Shown here: one piece after another, positions 1-12,530 of the stretch | Layout: each line of letters begins with the position of its first letter | Position numbering within the stretch: position 1 is the stretch's first letter | Assembly: GCA_022577435.1 (NCBI GenBank) | Contig: JAKOON010000009.1 | Coordinates: forward strand, 9,506,411 to 9,570,410 | Source: Embiotoca jacksoni | Lineage: Eukaryota > Chordata > Actinopteri > Embiotocidae | Reading direction: 5' to 3' | Length of the DNA: 64,000 bases | The notes under the pieces: generated by a model | The model's input: the letters and a program-made list of their open reading frames with translations, nothing else | The model's database searches: none | Told to the model about the DNA's origin: nothing | Made by a program: the position numbers and the translations under genes

Positions 1-1153
1 ACATACAGCACACGCGCACACACCACTAACAAGTGTCTAACCTTTCCACTATTGTACTAGCAGGTGCAGAGAAAAGACGGTGAACACACACTTGGAGGAT
101 GGTAAACAAGAGATGTACTCCTCCCTGCAGCATGTCCATTACGTTTAGTTTTACCTAATGAAATTACATATTCACTCACTCACCAATCTTAAACTGTCAG
201 AAGTCATTCTTGGTGTATTTCTCCTCAGCTCCCATTACTACGGTCAGTCTACTCAAAGCTGTGCCTACAATACTGATTTATATGCATGATTATGGCTTAT
301 ATATGTTATGATTTCTGTTTTCAGTTAAGATACAGGCCCAGTTGATTTTGTTTTAAATGTAGTTTGTTTTGTATTTACCTTTGGTGTTATTATGTATTGA
401 ACTAATCCCCGGTGACAGTGCAATCATTGCATCTCAGCGTACTCTCCTCAGAACTGAATCTGCACTGGAAGCAAATAAGCACCTTGACAACCAAGTTGCT
501 GTGAAACATGAACAAAAAAATGCAGCGTCGTCTCTGCACCACACAAATATACATCAGCAACTTTAAAAAGAAGCTGTGATTTGGATCCGTTTGATACGTG
601 AACTTGTGAACCCATAAATATTGACAATCTACTGTCAGCAAACTGCACACAAACATCTGGATGTCTGGATTAAAAATGCATACTATGCCATGTCAGTTCC
701 TATCTGTTGGTTCTGGCAGCTTTAAGCACAAGATAAAAAAAAAAAATAAACACTCAAAACCAACCACACGGGGAGTCCTGATATGAAGGGCTTGAAGATG
801 CTGATCCGATAATCACAACATCCCCTGTTATCATTTTCCTTCTTTCTCCCTCCAATCTTCTATCCATCTCTACTTTTACCTAAAGTATATCGAAAAAACA
901 ACAACACACCGTACAAAACAAAAAACAACAAATGTGAAAAATACAGCATGAACTTTGAGTCAACAATGTCACAAAAATAAAAATTATACAGAAAACCGTT
1001 GGAAATACTATTCCAAAAATATATTCTCATATTTCTAATGGTACAAAGATAAGAATAGGTGGGATAATGGGAACACGTTTAAAATGCAAAGGGTGATGAT
1101 GAGGGCGATGGAAGAAGACGGGTAGGTTGTGGCAGCAGGGATAACACATCTTG

Positions 1154-1191
1154 ACACACACACGCGCGCGCGCAGCGCGCGCGCGCGCACG

Positions 1192-1267
<76 letters not shown>
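1154..1267. repeat. (CA)n with central CG-alternating block
   Basis: An alternating purine-pyrimidine tract of about 114 bp. A (CG)n-rich core (1163-1190) is followed by (CGCA)n and then about 68 bp of (CA)n. Confidence 0.95.
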
Positions 1268-1271
<4 letters not shown>

Positions 1272-1379
1272 GATGGGCTTTTCCTGAATTGATGTTGCTG
1301 TATGCCCTAATGAGCAGAGGGAATACACAGGATCTCAATGCTCCAAGCTACTCATTTGGCCTCGTGTGCATGTGACTGC

Positions 1380-1383
1380 GTGC

Positions 1384-1417
<34 letters not shown>

Positions 1418-1479
1418 GTGTGTGTGTGTGTGTGTGAGTGTGTGTGAGTGAGAGAGAGAGAGAGTGTGTGTGTGTGTAT
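1380..1479. repeat. compound (GT)n/(GA)n microsatellite
   Basis: Alternating blocks of GT and GA repeats, about 100 bp, in the order GT-GA-GT-GA-GT. Confidence 0.9.
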
Positions 1480-3096
1480 AAGAGTAAATGTGTCACTTTC
1501 AGTAAGATGTTGTTTATGTTTCTGCTCAGAATTACACGAGTGCTTGGCGTGCCGGCAGAGTGAATGTATATGAATGTGTCTGAGAGAGAGTCCGCTGATG
1601 TGAACAAAGGGAGTAGCTACGAGAGTCTTGGCGACCTTGGCTGCCTCTCTTTGCTCCTTTAATTTCTTCCTCTCTAACCCCCCCCCCTCCCCCGCCTCGT
1701 CCTTTCCTTCACCTGCCTCTCTACGGGCTTTCTTCTCATCATGGATCAACACCATCCATCCATATGATGAAGCCTTGGAGTAAACAAAGGAACGCAACGA
1801 GCGCATCGGAGAATCTGAGCTCTGTGTCAGAGATGCAATAAATGAAGAGCGGAGATGTAGGTGGGAAAACAAACATCAGCAGATGTCTTTCTCTACATCT
1901 CTGCGACTCTGTTATGTCCTTTTTGCGGTCGCGGTATAGCGTGATTTATTTGTGTTTACATCAGCACTCTGAATCTGGGAACCGAATCACTCCACAGTCG
2001 TGATTCAAAAAGAAGCCCTGAAATCAAAGCTACCCTTGTGGTTTATGCCTCGAAACTAAGTGGTTTTAAATGCGGCGTGGCTGATGTTTAAAATAGACAT
2101 CTATTGTGTCATAACTAGAAAATCTGCAACTTTAAACAATGAAAAAGATTACCGAAAACACTTGAGGCCTCTAAAATGTCAGCCAACATCCATCACATGC
2201 AGCATTATATGCACAAAATCCACTTTGGGCCACAAAAAGCATCTTTTAGTCAAAACAAGAGAATCACTTACATGACATAAAATGCAAGTGAGAATAACAA
2301 CTGGATGAACTACTGTACAACACAACGTCTTATGTTTGAGAGCAGAGGCTTAGCAGAGCAGCAGCAGCAGCAGCTTCAGTCCTCCGTGAGTGTCTACATA
2401 AGATGCACTCAGGCACGGTTCTGGCATCGCTCAGAGCCCAATGTACAATCCCTGTAGCTCCAAGACAGTAAAAAGTTACTACAGCTGTAAGCAACTCGTC
2501 TGCTGGTCATTTGTTTACTTTACCCCCCCCCCCCCCCCCAAAAAAAAATCTAAGCTGGGAACAGGTTGAGATTGGAAAATGGTTCTCTAACTGACAGCAG
2601 GGTCATGAAATTCCATCTCAGGTCTTCCTCTGCATCTCCCCCGTGTCTGTCTTCTTCCTCTCTTCCTGCAAGGACTGAGGTGATCCACTCCCTCCGCTAC
2701 CTTTCACCTCATTAGTGTGTGTGTGTGTGTGTGTGTGCGTGCGCGTTGCGGTGCTCAGTGACAAGAGCAGTGGTGATAATGAGGGTTGTAAGAGCAGCAC
2801 GAGTTGGCCCCGAGTGCCTCTTCCACTCCACTGGCCCTCTGAATGGACACGGGGACACGGACACACACACACAGCAAATAAGTGCCTTAAACAACACACA
2901 TAAACACACGCTGGCACCCTTTTATCACTGCTGCGCTTGATTATAAACACCTTGGCTGCAGCCACAGCAGACGCACTTCCATACACACCTCCAGCCCTTC
3001 AGCTCCCAGGAGTGACACACACACACTGGAGGAAAGGGGCCTCTTTCCTAATTACACTTTGAGGGGGGGGGGGGGTAGATGTGGCTGTGTGTCATC

Positions 3097-3100
<4 letters not shown>

Positions 3101-3161
<61 letters not shown>
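3101..3161. repeat. (GT)n microsatellite
   Basis: About 30 perfect GT units, preceded 25 bp upstream by a run of 13 G. Confidence 0.95.
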
Positions 3162-3165
<4 letters not shown>

Positions 3166-3764
3166 GAAGGTGCTCATAAAAACCTCTGGAGATTGAGCTG
3201 ATGGACAGCATTATAAAAGGTCTATCAGCTGGTCCAATCGCTTCACAATGCCTCCAGGCAGGACAAAGGATCTGCCCGTCACTTCAACATACACCTAAAG
3301 GCCTTTTACTGACACCCCTCCCCCTTTACACTAACCCCTGCAACCTCCTTGCCATTCTTCCTCGCTTCGTCTTCCCCCACAATCTTTTTGCTAATTGTAT
3401 AATATTTAACCTTTTCGTGCAGAAAAGCTAACTGGGATGTGGTTTTGTCACTGACGCGACACACTATTAGTAGCTCATGAGTGACGTGCCTATTGTCACC
3501 CGAACAGTTGCTTGTCTGCGAGACAATCGAAACGAGCCACGAGCATGTTTGGATGACCTTTCTGGTGAATCCTTTTTTTTGGCAATGAAAAACGGTGTTG
3601 GAGAGAAAAAAAAACAAAGCTCAGAGAGAAAAGATGAAGGGGGAGAGCGGAAGGGTGTGTTTTGGGGGAAGGTCTCCATCAGGCGAGCATCATTTCTGAT
3701 TAATTTACTGCAGTGTGATATGAGGATGTGACACCAACCGTGAAGAGACAGCCGTGACCAAGAA

Positions 3765-3971
3765 GAAGAAAAAGAAAATACAGAGAGAGACAGAGAGAGA
3801 AAAAGTGACATTGAAAGAGAGTGACAGAGAGAAAAAGAGAGTCAGTGATAGAGAGAGAAAAAAGAGAGTGAGAGAGAGAGAAAAAAGAGTGACACAGTGA
3901 GAGAGAGAGAGAGAAAGAGAGAGAAAAAAGAGAGTGACACAGAGAGAGAGAGAGAGAGAAAAGAGAGTGAC

Positions 3972-4040
<69 letters not shown>

Positions 4041-4115
4041 AGAGAGTGACACAGCGAGAGAGAGAGAGAAAAGAGAGTGACGCGAGAGAGAGAGAGAGAG
4101 AGAGAAAAGAGGGTG

Positions 4116-4154
<39 letters not shown>

Positions 4155-4163
4155 AGAGTGACT

Positions 4164-4248
<85 letters not shown>

Positions 4249-4270
4249 AGGGTGACACAGAGAGAGAGAA
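3765..4270. repeat. GA-rich purine-strand minisatellite
   Basis: About 500 bp in which the plus strand is almost all purine. (GA)n stretches are broken at intervals by a recurrent GAAAAGAG(A/G)GTGAC(ACAG) word. At least nine copies of the word are visible. Confidence 0.93.
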
Positions 4271-4590
4271 CCCGCCCCTTCCTTCATCCTTCTCAACCAT
4301 GTCAACAAGTCCACACAAAGACTCCTCTGCTCCATTGTACCTTATAGATCTGTACTGAAGCATCCATAAATCATTGCCCACACTTATGTAAAATACATTT
4401 CTCTGCATTTTCTTCCAACTCTGCGATCAACATTTTTGTTTCATCATTCTTCCACTCTTCAATGAACAGCGTAACATGAAGGGGAACTCTTTTGGTACTT
4501 TGTGCATTTGTGATGAAACAACCCTTCTGAAAATCAAATTAAGTTTTGACAAAGATAGAAAGCATGTTAACAATGAAAGAATATGAAATT

Positions 4591-4912
4591 AGGTCTGCAA
4601 CTAATGACGTTTTTTTTATTATTGATTAATCTCTCAATTATTTTCTCGATTAATCTATTAGCCGTTAGGTCTTTAAAATGTCAGAAAATGTTGAAAAATG
4701 CCGACGAGTGTCCCGACTAACAGTCCACAACCAAAAGATATTCAGAAGACATCACAGAAGACTAAAGGAACCAGGACATATTCACATTTAAGAAGCTGAA
4801 ATCAGAGAAAATCTTGTATTTTTGCATTTGAAAATGATGCAACACGATAAATCGATTGCCAAAATGTTTGTCAATTATTTTTCTGTTGATCGATTGGATC
4901 GACCGATGGTTG
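4591..4912 (+). mobile_element. teleost MITE-like interspersed repeat, copy 1
   Basis: The segment begins GGTCTGCAACTAATGACG and has the alternating 'gattaatc / tcgattaatc' style of a non-autonomous DNA repeat common in fish genomes. A 27-bp block at 4719-4745 is identical to 26051-26077, showing two family members in this window. The ends are degraded, so terminal repeats cannot be aligned exactly. Confidence 0.7.
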
Positions 4913-5350
4913 TCTATTTTTGTACGCGAAGCACAGACCTGAGCTGTCTTTTATTTACATGGTGCGTCCTGTGACTCGGCCTATTCACAACCTGTCAGGA
5001 ACTGCGGCTGAATTCAGCAGTTCAGTCAAAGTGTTGTCTTTGGGTCGGGAACACAAAACTGTGATTACAAAAAGAGTCGAAAGTACCTCTTTGTCTGAAA
5101 GAAAACCTCCGCACAAGTCTACCTGGGAGAAGTGGTGCTGCAAAAGGCAAAAACTGGTTCGCAGCAAAAATTGATTATATTTAGGTTTACTGCATTTTGT
5201 ATGTTGGGACTCCAGTGTATTATTTTTGAAAGCATGCTCTTTATTTTTAGCGCCTAAAAGGATGCAGAGTTTGTCTATTAAGGCCCAAAAGAACAAACAT
5301 GAGGATGCTGACAGAAACAGCAGGTATCATAAGAATCACAATAAGTCCCA

Positions 5351-5389
<39 letters not shown>

Positions 5390-5439
5390 TTCACATTACA
5401 GTTGCATTATTGATTATTTCTAATTGTGTAGGAGGTCAG

Positions 5440-5790
5440 CAAATCATAGCCCCGCGTCTTGGTGCGTGGAGCGATTTCAACCTACGAGAAACGTTTCTCG
5501 CGAAATGGGCCGGCTAATTCAAGCATCACCAGAAATAACAACAAAAACTGCAGGAAGTAAAACCCCACAGCTACGTCTTGAGTGTGTGGACTCCTAAGTT
5601 GCGCTCCCGCCACCTGTGTCTGTGTCAGTATGCGGCGCACGTCGTCAGTGCTACCGCTCCGAGCGGCCGCAAGCGAGGCAGCAAATTGATGGACAGTTCC
5701 AGCCAGCCAGCGCGCCGATTGTCACTTATCATTTGGGTCAACGCTGCATGCCTTTGCTTACAACGGTCTGTGAGCAAAAGGTAAACAACA
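5440..5790. promoter_or_regulatory. intronic CpG cluster with palindrome and donor-like site
   Basis: CpG-dense stretch within otherwise AT-rich intron. It contains the 16-bp palindrome CGAGAAACGTTTCTCG (5485-5500) running into CTCGCGAAA, an ETS-free GC-rich block with GCGGCCGC-like sequence (5660-5675), and a plus-strand AAAAG|GTAAAC at about 5779. Possible alternative promoter or enhancer. Confidence 0.35.
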
Positions 5791-6315
5791 ACAAAAAACA
5801 CGGAACAAACTGAGGCTTGAATATCGTGGAACAAAACTCGGGTGTGGAAAGCCTCTCTGCTGTCTGTCTGTGATGTCATTATCAGGTGGAAATGGGGGAT
5901 TGTGCACTGATCATTATTCGTTAACCCTTCCTGTGGTGGTTAACTACAAATGACTGCCATATTTACATACTTAATTGGAAATGTGCGTGTGTGTGTGCGC
6001 GCGTGTGCTCTGTGGGAATAGAATTGAAATGCATGTTCACTCTCCTGCATGTTAATTATATTTTCTATGTGACTAATACTCCCCCTCGTGAGAAAAGCCA
6101 ACTGGACAACAGCAAAGTCTGCGGAGTGTTTATTTCAAAAGTCGACCCAGTTCTTTGTCAGAGAAAAAGCTCAGACAAACAACTTGCATCTACCTCACTG
6201 TGTTTGTAGCTACGGATGTCATATGCTGGTGTAAGTGAGCCACGCTGCCTATTCTACAACGCCAGCACACAGCTCAGCGGTGGGCTAACATCTCACTCTG
6301 TCAGTCAGATGAAGA

Positions 6316-6318
<3 letters not shown>

Positions 6319-6370
<52 letters not shown>
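6319..6370. repeat. (AC)n microsatellite
   Basis: About 26 AC units, followed by a purine-rich stretch (6371-6560). Confidence 0.95.
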
Positions 6371-6372
<2 letters not shown>

Positions 6373-7338
6373 AGCAGGCAACGGAGAGAGGAGACAAAGG
6401 AAGAGAGGGAGGGCTCCGATGCGGGAGGGTGGGAGAAACCCAGAGCGGGGTTGGGCGGTGGGGGAGAGACGAAGGGGGAAATGAGCGGGAAAGCAGAGAT
6501 GGAGAAAACAAGATAGTATACAGCGAGTCAGGGGAGGTGAAAGCACGAGGCAGAGAGTGAAAGATTGGAACAACACTGAAATGCTTGTGCGGGTGTCTGG
6601 CCAATGGGGGACAATAAAAGAGAGATGGAGGGAATAAAAAAAAAGAAAGAAAGGGAAAGGACTGGACAGTGGGAGGAAAGAGTGAACTGTACGTGGGAGG
6701 AACAGAGACAAAAAGGTTAGGGCTTTCAGTTTGCTCTTTCTTTTAGTGAACATCGGGGAAATATTATCTCTCGCACAGCAAGAACTAGTCGCAAAAAATT
6801 GTTCACCTCTGATCTAATACATAACACTGGCCATCAAATCAGACTTAATCCCAGTACAGCTGTATTCAGATGAGTGAAAACTGTGACTGGCTAACATGCA
6901 ACAAGACACACGCAAGACCAGCAGAGGATACGAAAACTTCTTTGAGACACGTACTGGATAAAAGTGTGTGTAGTTGAAATTGAGTGCATTTTTCTTGAAC
7001 TCGGTAACCAACAAGGACCTACTACAGCGAAGCACCCATGTTTACAGAGATGTCAATGGGAGGTCATGAATTATGCATGCTGCATGGAGGAGCGTGGCTA
7101 TGTAACGCGGTTTGTGGGCCTAAACTCCTGCAAATGCTTTTGTGTGTCTGTCTAATGGGGGGCGTTATGTTTCCCTTCATCACGGCTCTGAGCCTCAAAC
7201 CGCTGCAAGAGAGAAAAATAAGAGAGGGAGCTTTAAGAGAGAGAGAGACAGGGGAGAGAGAGAGAGAAGCCCGTGGTAAACACATCCATTTTCAGCTCAC
7301 ATTGAGGTAATGCTGCCAAAGCTGCCATGATCTACTCA

Positions 7339-7339
7339 G

Positions 7340-7373
<34 letters not shown>

Positions 7374-7399
7374 GCACATGCGCACATGCACACACACAA
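7339..7399. repeat. (AC)n with CG interruptions
   Basis: Imperfect AC array with CGCACATG units at its right end. Confidence 0.9.
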
Positions 7400-7709
7400 T
7401 CTTGGACACATACAATAACACACACAAAGTTCTGCAGCCCGGCAGCCCCCTTGTCTGGCAGAACATCCGAGTCCCGCCGAGTCAAAACCCCTCAAATGAT
7501 TGCACACACACGGTCACGCCCACATGGGAGTCTAGTTCAGCATGTGGAACCCAAATCAAATCAATAACAAGCTTGTCTGCAGATGCTGGTAGCTCATGTG
7601 ACCCAAGCCACTGGCTCCCATTGTTTACCGGGAGGGACGGGAGGGGGGAGCTATAGTTTGGGCAAACGGCAGCTTTGTTGATATTAACAGCTCTCTGACA
7701 GTGGGGGGT

Positions 7710-7765
<56 letters not shown>

Positions 7766-7772
7766 CGTGTGT
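7710..7772. repeat. (GT)n microsatellite
   Basis: About 25 GT units, then TATATATG and a short GT tail. Confidence 0.92.
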
Positions 7773-7884
7773 CTCAAGAACAGGAGAGGGTCTGAACAAC
7801 CCCTCCAAATGGGGGTTGAGGGGGCAACTGTACCAGCTGTCCTCTGAATTCCACCACCTCCATGAATGTGTGCACAACTCACTC

Positions 7885-7902
7885 CTCTCTCTCTCTCACA
7901 CA

Positions 7903-7939
<37 letters not shown>

Positions 7940-7941
7940 AC
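7885..7941. repeat. (CT)n/(CA)n microsatellite
   Basis: CT repeats grade into CA repeats. Confidence 0.9.
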
Positions 7942-8069
7942 TAATAATCTACCGCAAAGCTAAAAGTGCCACGACTGGCTGTTTACCCACTTACAAGCTG
8001 TTCTGAACTCCAATGAGGGACGACCTGAAGCTGAGCACAACTGTGAAAACGAACCGCTACCTTCAGGGG

Positions 8070-8070
<1 letters not shown>

Positions 8071-8114
<44 letters not shown>
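8071..8114. repeat. (GT)n microsatellite
   Basis: About 22 GT units, opposite in polarity to the CA array at 7885-7941. Confidence 0.93.
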
Positions 8115-8115
<1 letters not shown>

Positions 8116-10559
8116 AGTAACTGTGCCACAGCCTGCCCGCTTGCAGGTGAAGCTGGTGAAGCTAATGACAAATGTCTTTGAAGAACAAAGGACGGCAGCG
8201 AGAAAGAGAAAGTGAGTGTGTGTAACAGGGAGACAGAGGCAATATTATGCAGGACGCCCACAAACGAGACGTACAACAATCGAAGCTTTATCTTATTTGA
8301 AGGTTGGGTGGTGTGTTTGGCAAAAGGGCCAATTATGATTTGGTACCATTTATGACGCAGATGGGGTCCTCCGTTTAAGGTTTTAACACCACAGAAGGTT
8401 GATGCATTTCAAGGCCTTTAAATGTCACAATGACGAACAGAAAAACAAAGTTGAAAACAGTGTGCGTGCATCTGGACACAACAGGGGACCAAAGCATCAC
8501 ATTTTCAAAATACTATTTGTTACAATACGACTACAATCATCAGATGAGCTCCCCGTAAAAAAGGTCTAATTTAGATAAGATGGTCATGCCATGTCTGTTT
8601 CTCTTCGTTCGGCTCTACAGTAAGTATATATATATATTTATATATATATATATGTGGCCAAGTCAGGTTACCAAAACCCAACAGATGATGAATTAAGTGT
8701 ATTTTGGAGGTGCTTGGTCTCTTATTTACAGTTCTGGTCTGCTGCCTGTACTCGCAGCTTTAGCTCTTATTAGAGACACCAAAAACCAAAGCAGGCCTCT
8801 TATTGGATTATGGAGTAAAAGGATATTCCACTGTTGTACTGTTGGAGAACAATTTATGTAGATCGTCCCCGGCAGATGGTTCTTAGATGTCAGCAAACGG
8901 CTAACTTTCAATTAACTTTATCGCTCCCTCCTCGCAGCATAAGGTCTTTTTGTTGAGGAGGACATCTGTGGGATAGTTCGGACTAAACGTCTGTGCAGTG
9001 TTGAGCAAACTTCAAAAGGATGCCAAGAGATGAGACGCTGCACATCAGATGGTGTTCTCAACTTCTCGTAGACTAAATGTTATTTCCATCATTAAAAAAA
9101 GATTGTGCCAAAAAAAACAACAACAACAAAGGAACAGCAACTATGTCGATTTCTCGTTTGTACGGCTGCTGCTTGTGTGAAAAATGATCGTTTTGCTCCC
9201 GTTGAGGTGAGATTACATGCAACAACGCTAAACACATTACAGCCTCTCCCACGGTATAAATCGCTTCTATACATCTGTTCATCCAGAAGGTGCATTCACA
9301 CCACATCTGGGAATTAACACTCACGGTTTTGATTCATTACACGAGTTCTGATGAAGAACGGTTTAATCTACAAATTTGTTAAACCGCTTACATTTTCAGT
9401 GCTTGTGACTGTGTAAAATGTGGAGGGATATGTTTTGATGGAACACCTGAAACTATTTTACAGCCCGATATGCTCCTGACAACCATCAACATTTACTAAT
9501 TCGCTTTCGTGACGCGTTTCCTTTGACACCGAATGGCACTTTGGGGATCTGAGGTCATCTCTCGATCAGGGAGATTGTCCGACCTGTCGTTCCGAACTGC
9601 TAATTAGCAGGTAATTTGTGTCCTTTTGTCATCAATAATTCAGCCGTCACCGGACGAGTACCGAAGCTATTGACGGTTTCAAAGGATCGTGGCGGTGAAA
9701 ACGTTTGTTGAGAGACTTGAGGACATACGGGAAAATATGAGATGTGTCTGAACGACTGCACAAGACAACATTTTCTAGGAAAAGAGAGACACCTGTGATC
9801 TGACCCGATGTCGGCTCTCAGCATGTGACACGGAGAGATGCTGCTGGTGAGTAATATGGCAGCGCTGATGCATTAATCCTATGGAATTATTACACCCTCG
9901 TGTCCGTGAAAATAAATACCCGTCTTAAATGAACATGCACAGACGAGTTACTCTGATGAACAGACGTACTGGACCGTACTAATCAAGCCGTACTAACGGT
10001 TTGGCAGACGCAGTTCTTCACAGCATTTTTACACATTTCGCTCCAAGATGACGGACTCTCATCTGGGGAACCGATAGAAAGAATCAAGGAACGGTTCCCT
10101 TTTAAAATGTGCGTCTGCACAAGACTGAAGTAAACTCGCTCACTCCCCAGTCCAGCGTCTCCATTGATTAAAAGTACATTCAAGGAGCCCCACAATAAAG
10201 TACGTGGAGAGCAGCGCACGGGACGAACTAATATGTTCTGTTGTTGGATGGGCCGGTCTTTCAATTTAATTTGCACTAATCTCCTTGGATTATGACAAAG
10301 AATAACTAATGTTCGCCGGGCCAACTGTCACGGACAAAGAAAGGAAGCCATTACAGCGTCTGGTCTTTGAAGCAGGCGGTGCTGGCAATCTGCAAAGTGG
10401 CAAGTTGCAGTGGTGTCAAATGATGGGACATTAGCGCGAGAGGAAGGTAAACGCGCGCAAATGTACACCGAAACGCACGTTCACGCAAACACAATCGCAG
10501 GCATGCGTGTCAAGCCGGGGTACCTCCACCCTGCCGTCATCAGCGCCCGCGCCCACACT

Positions 10560-10745
10560 GCTAAGCTGCGATAAAACTGATGTGTGACACTCAAATTAAA
10601 AAGGGTCTACAATTATGACACCCTCATGCCGCGCTCTTAATTAGTACATCTCCATTTTAATTAATAAAGCCTGTCAGCCTGACAGATATCAATAATTTAA
10701 AACAGACAGGTCAATGGAGCTTCAAAATTGATGGCCATAATTAGA
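10560..10745. promoter_or_regulatory. candidate conserved regulatory element (homeodomain/TALE motifs)
   Basis: Contains CTTAATTAG (about 10635), TTTTAATTAATAAAG (10654-10669) and the inverted repeat CTGTCAGCCTGACAG (10671-10685), whose halves match MEIS/TGIF-type sites. Conservation is a guess from motif content. Confidence 0.3.
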
Positions 10746-11332
10746 ACGAACGTGAGGGGGGTGTGAAGGGGGGAGGGTGGCATGGGGGGTGGGGGGGGTA
10801 CTTCTGCAGGGCTCGGTTTGTTTTTTAATAGGTTAGGTTTGAGAAGCATGTCGCCTCCCTGTTGTGTCACAATGTCTTTGCCCCAAACCAAAACTTTGCC
10901 AGGGTCAGTACAGTCATATTAATATGAAATTATGGCTGGAAGTGCAAAATGATAAAAGCTACTCAAGATTTGTGTTTTTATTCTTTGCTGTTAAGAGTAT
11001 TTATTCTACAAAGGATAATAGTCTTTTCAGCAATAACGAGCAAGAACTGAAGGTAAAAACAAACATAAACTCCAATCAAATCACTGCTTGAATATTTGTG
11101 TTGAATAAACACAAATGACTGACTTGCTACTGCTTTATGGGGGGAAAAAAACAGATTTCATTGTGATACAAAAAGCATTAAGCAAATGTAATCAAATAAA
11201 TTGACATGGTCCAAACAATGTTCCATACACAGTTCTGTAAGCAAACTGAATAAAATTACAAAACAAAATGGTCATGTTCTCACATAAGACTTCCTTATCA
11301 CTATATTTAAATTTGACAATCATCAGTTCACA

Positions 11333-11480
11333 ATAGGGCTGCCCAATATGGCCCTAAAATAATATTACAATATGTCAGAGTATTTCTGCATTAGTGATAT
11401 TCTTGATATGACAAAATACTAAAAAGTATCAAAAAAGTAAAAAGCATCATATCATTACATTGCGCACACAGAACCTTTAA
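11333..11480 (+). mobile_element. degraded MITE-like fragment ('ggctgcccaatat' family)
   Basis: Starts AGGGCTGCCCAATATGGCC and continues with repeated 'aatat/gatat' words, as in a common fish repeat that opens GGGCTGCACAATAT. Only the 5' part is recognisable. Confidence 0.45.
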
Positions 11481-12459
11481 AAGCTAACATCAACACTGTC
11501 TGCTGATTTAACTGCCCTGTTTGGGTCAAATTCTTCCCTTATACGAGTCCTCATTAGTGCTTCTGTTTAAACACAATCTGAGACACTTGACATTGCCGTT
11601 AATTAGTACCACCTTGTATACGCCGTAGATGACCATAATGCACATCTGTCAATACAATCAATTAGAGCTTTTCTCCTCCTGCAGCCATCAGCCCATTAAA
11701 GCTGGGGACAATGGATTAATCCGAAGCAGCAGAGAGCCCACAGAGCCAACTGTCACATAAACATTGGCTTTGAGGTCCTGCACGACGCATTATGGACAGC
11801 AGGCGGGGAATGATTGAACACAAAACCAACTTATAGACGCAACAACAGCAATGTAGGACATATTAGCATATTAGTGGCATTTTCTGTGAGGCTTTAGATT
11901 GATTCGTCTGTTGATTCATGAAATCAGTGCTGTCACGTCAACATTTAGTCACGCTCTCCTGACAGCGGTAACGGGTGTTCATACTCCCAAGAAGCTGTTT
12001 TATGTTTATTTACGACATCAATAACTGCAAAAGGACTTTTTGCTGATGGCTTCGAAATGAATGTTGGATGTAATTGGATGTAGTAAATTCCACTACTAAT
12101 CATCATTGGCGGACACCTTGAGTGTCAAATATGTTATTTAGATAAACGAGGCACACTGAGGAACTCATTTAAAATGCATGCAGTGAACCTTCGAGGTAAA
12201 AAAAAAAAAAAAATGGTATTCGTGTTGTGAGATTCTTTCTACTCTCAATAACTAATGTTGTAATTAGCATGCCAGATGTACGCCAGTGAACTTGCAAGTA
12301 GCTCTGAAGTCTCCTGCTTTAGATGGAATGTAAATCCTGGACTGAGATGACAACCATAATACACACATTGCCTACACGTCCTTGCCAGGGTCCAGTGCTT
12401 TGGCAGAAGATCACAGGCTAACCTTCTACTAATCCATAGTTAACCATTCCCCCGCTCAC

Positions 12460-12530
12460 ACTAAAGGATATTCAGCACACTTAATTAAAAGAGCCAATTT
12501 GCATACAAATCTAACCTGGCAATTCCACTC
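12460..12530. promoter_or_regulatory. candidate element with octamer motif
   Basis: TTAATTAA (about 12481-12488) and a perfect octamer ATTTGCAT (12497-12504) followed by ACAAAT lie within 30 bp. Functional role is inferred. Confidence 0.25.

Noticed and set aside
3700..4408. Long open frames of Ser/Leu or Arg/Glu repeats
   Set aside because: They are translations of the GA-rich minisatellite on either strand and have no homology or splice context.
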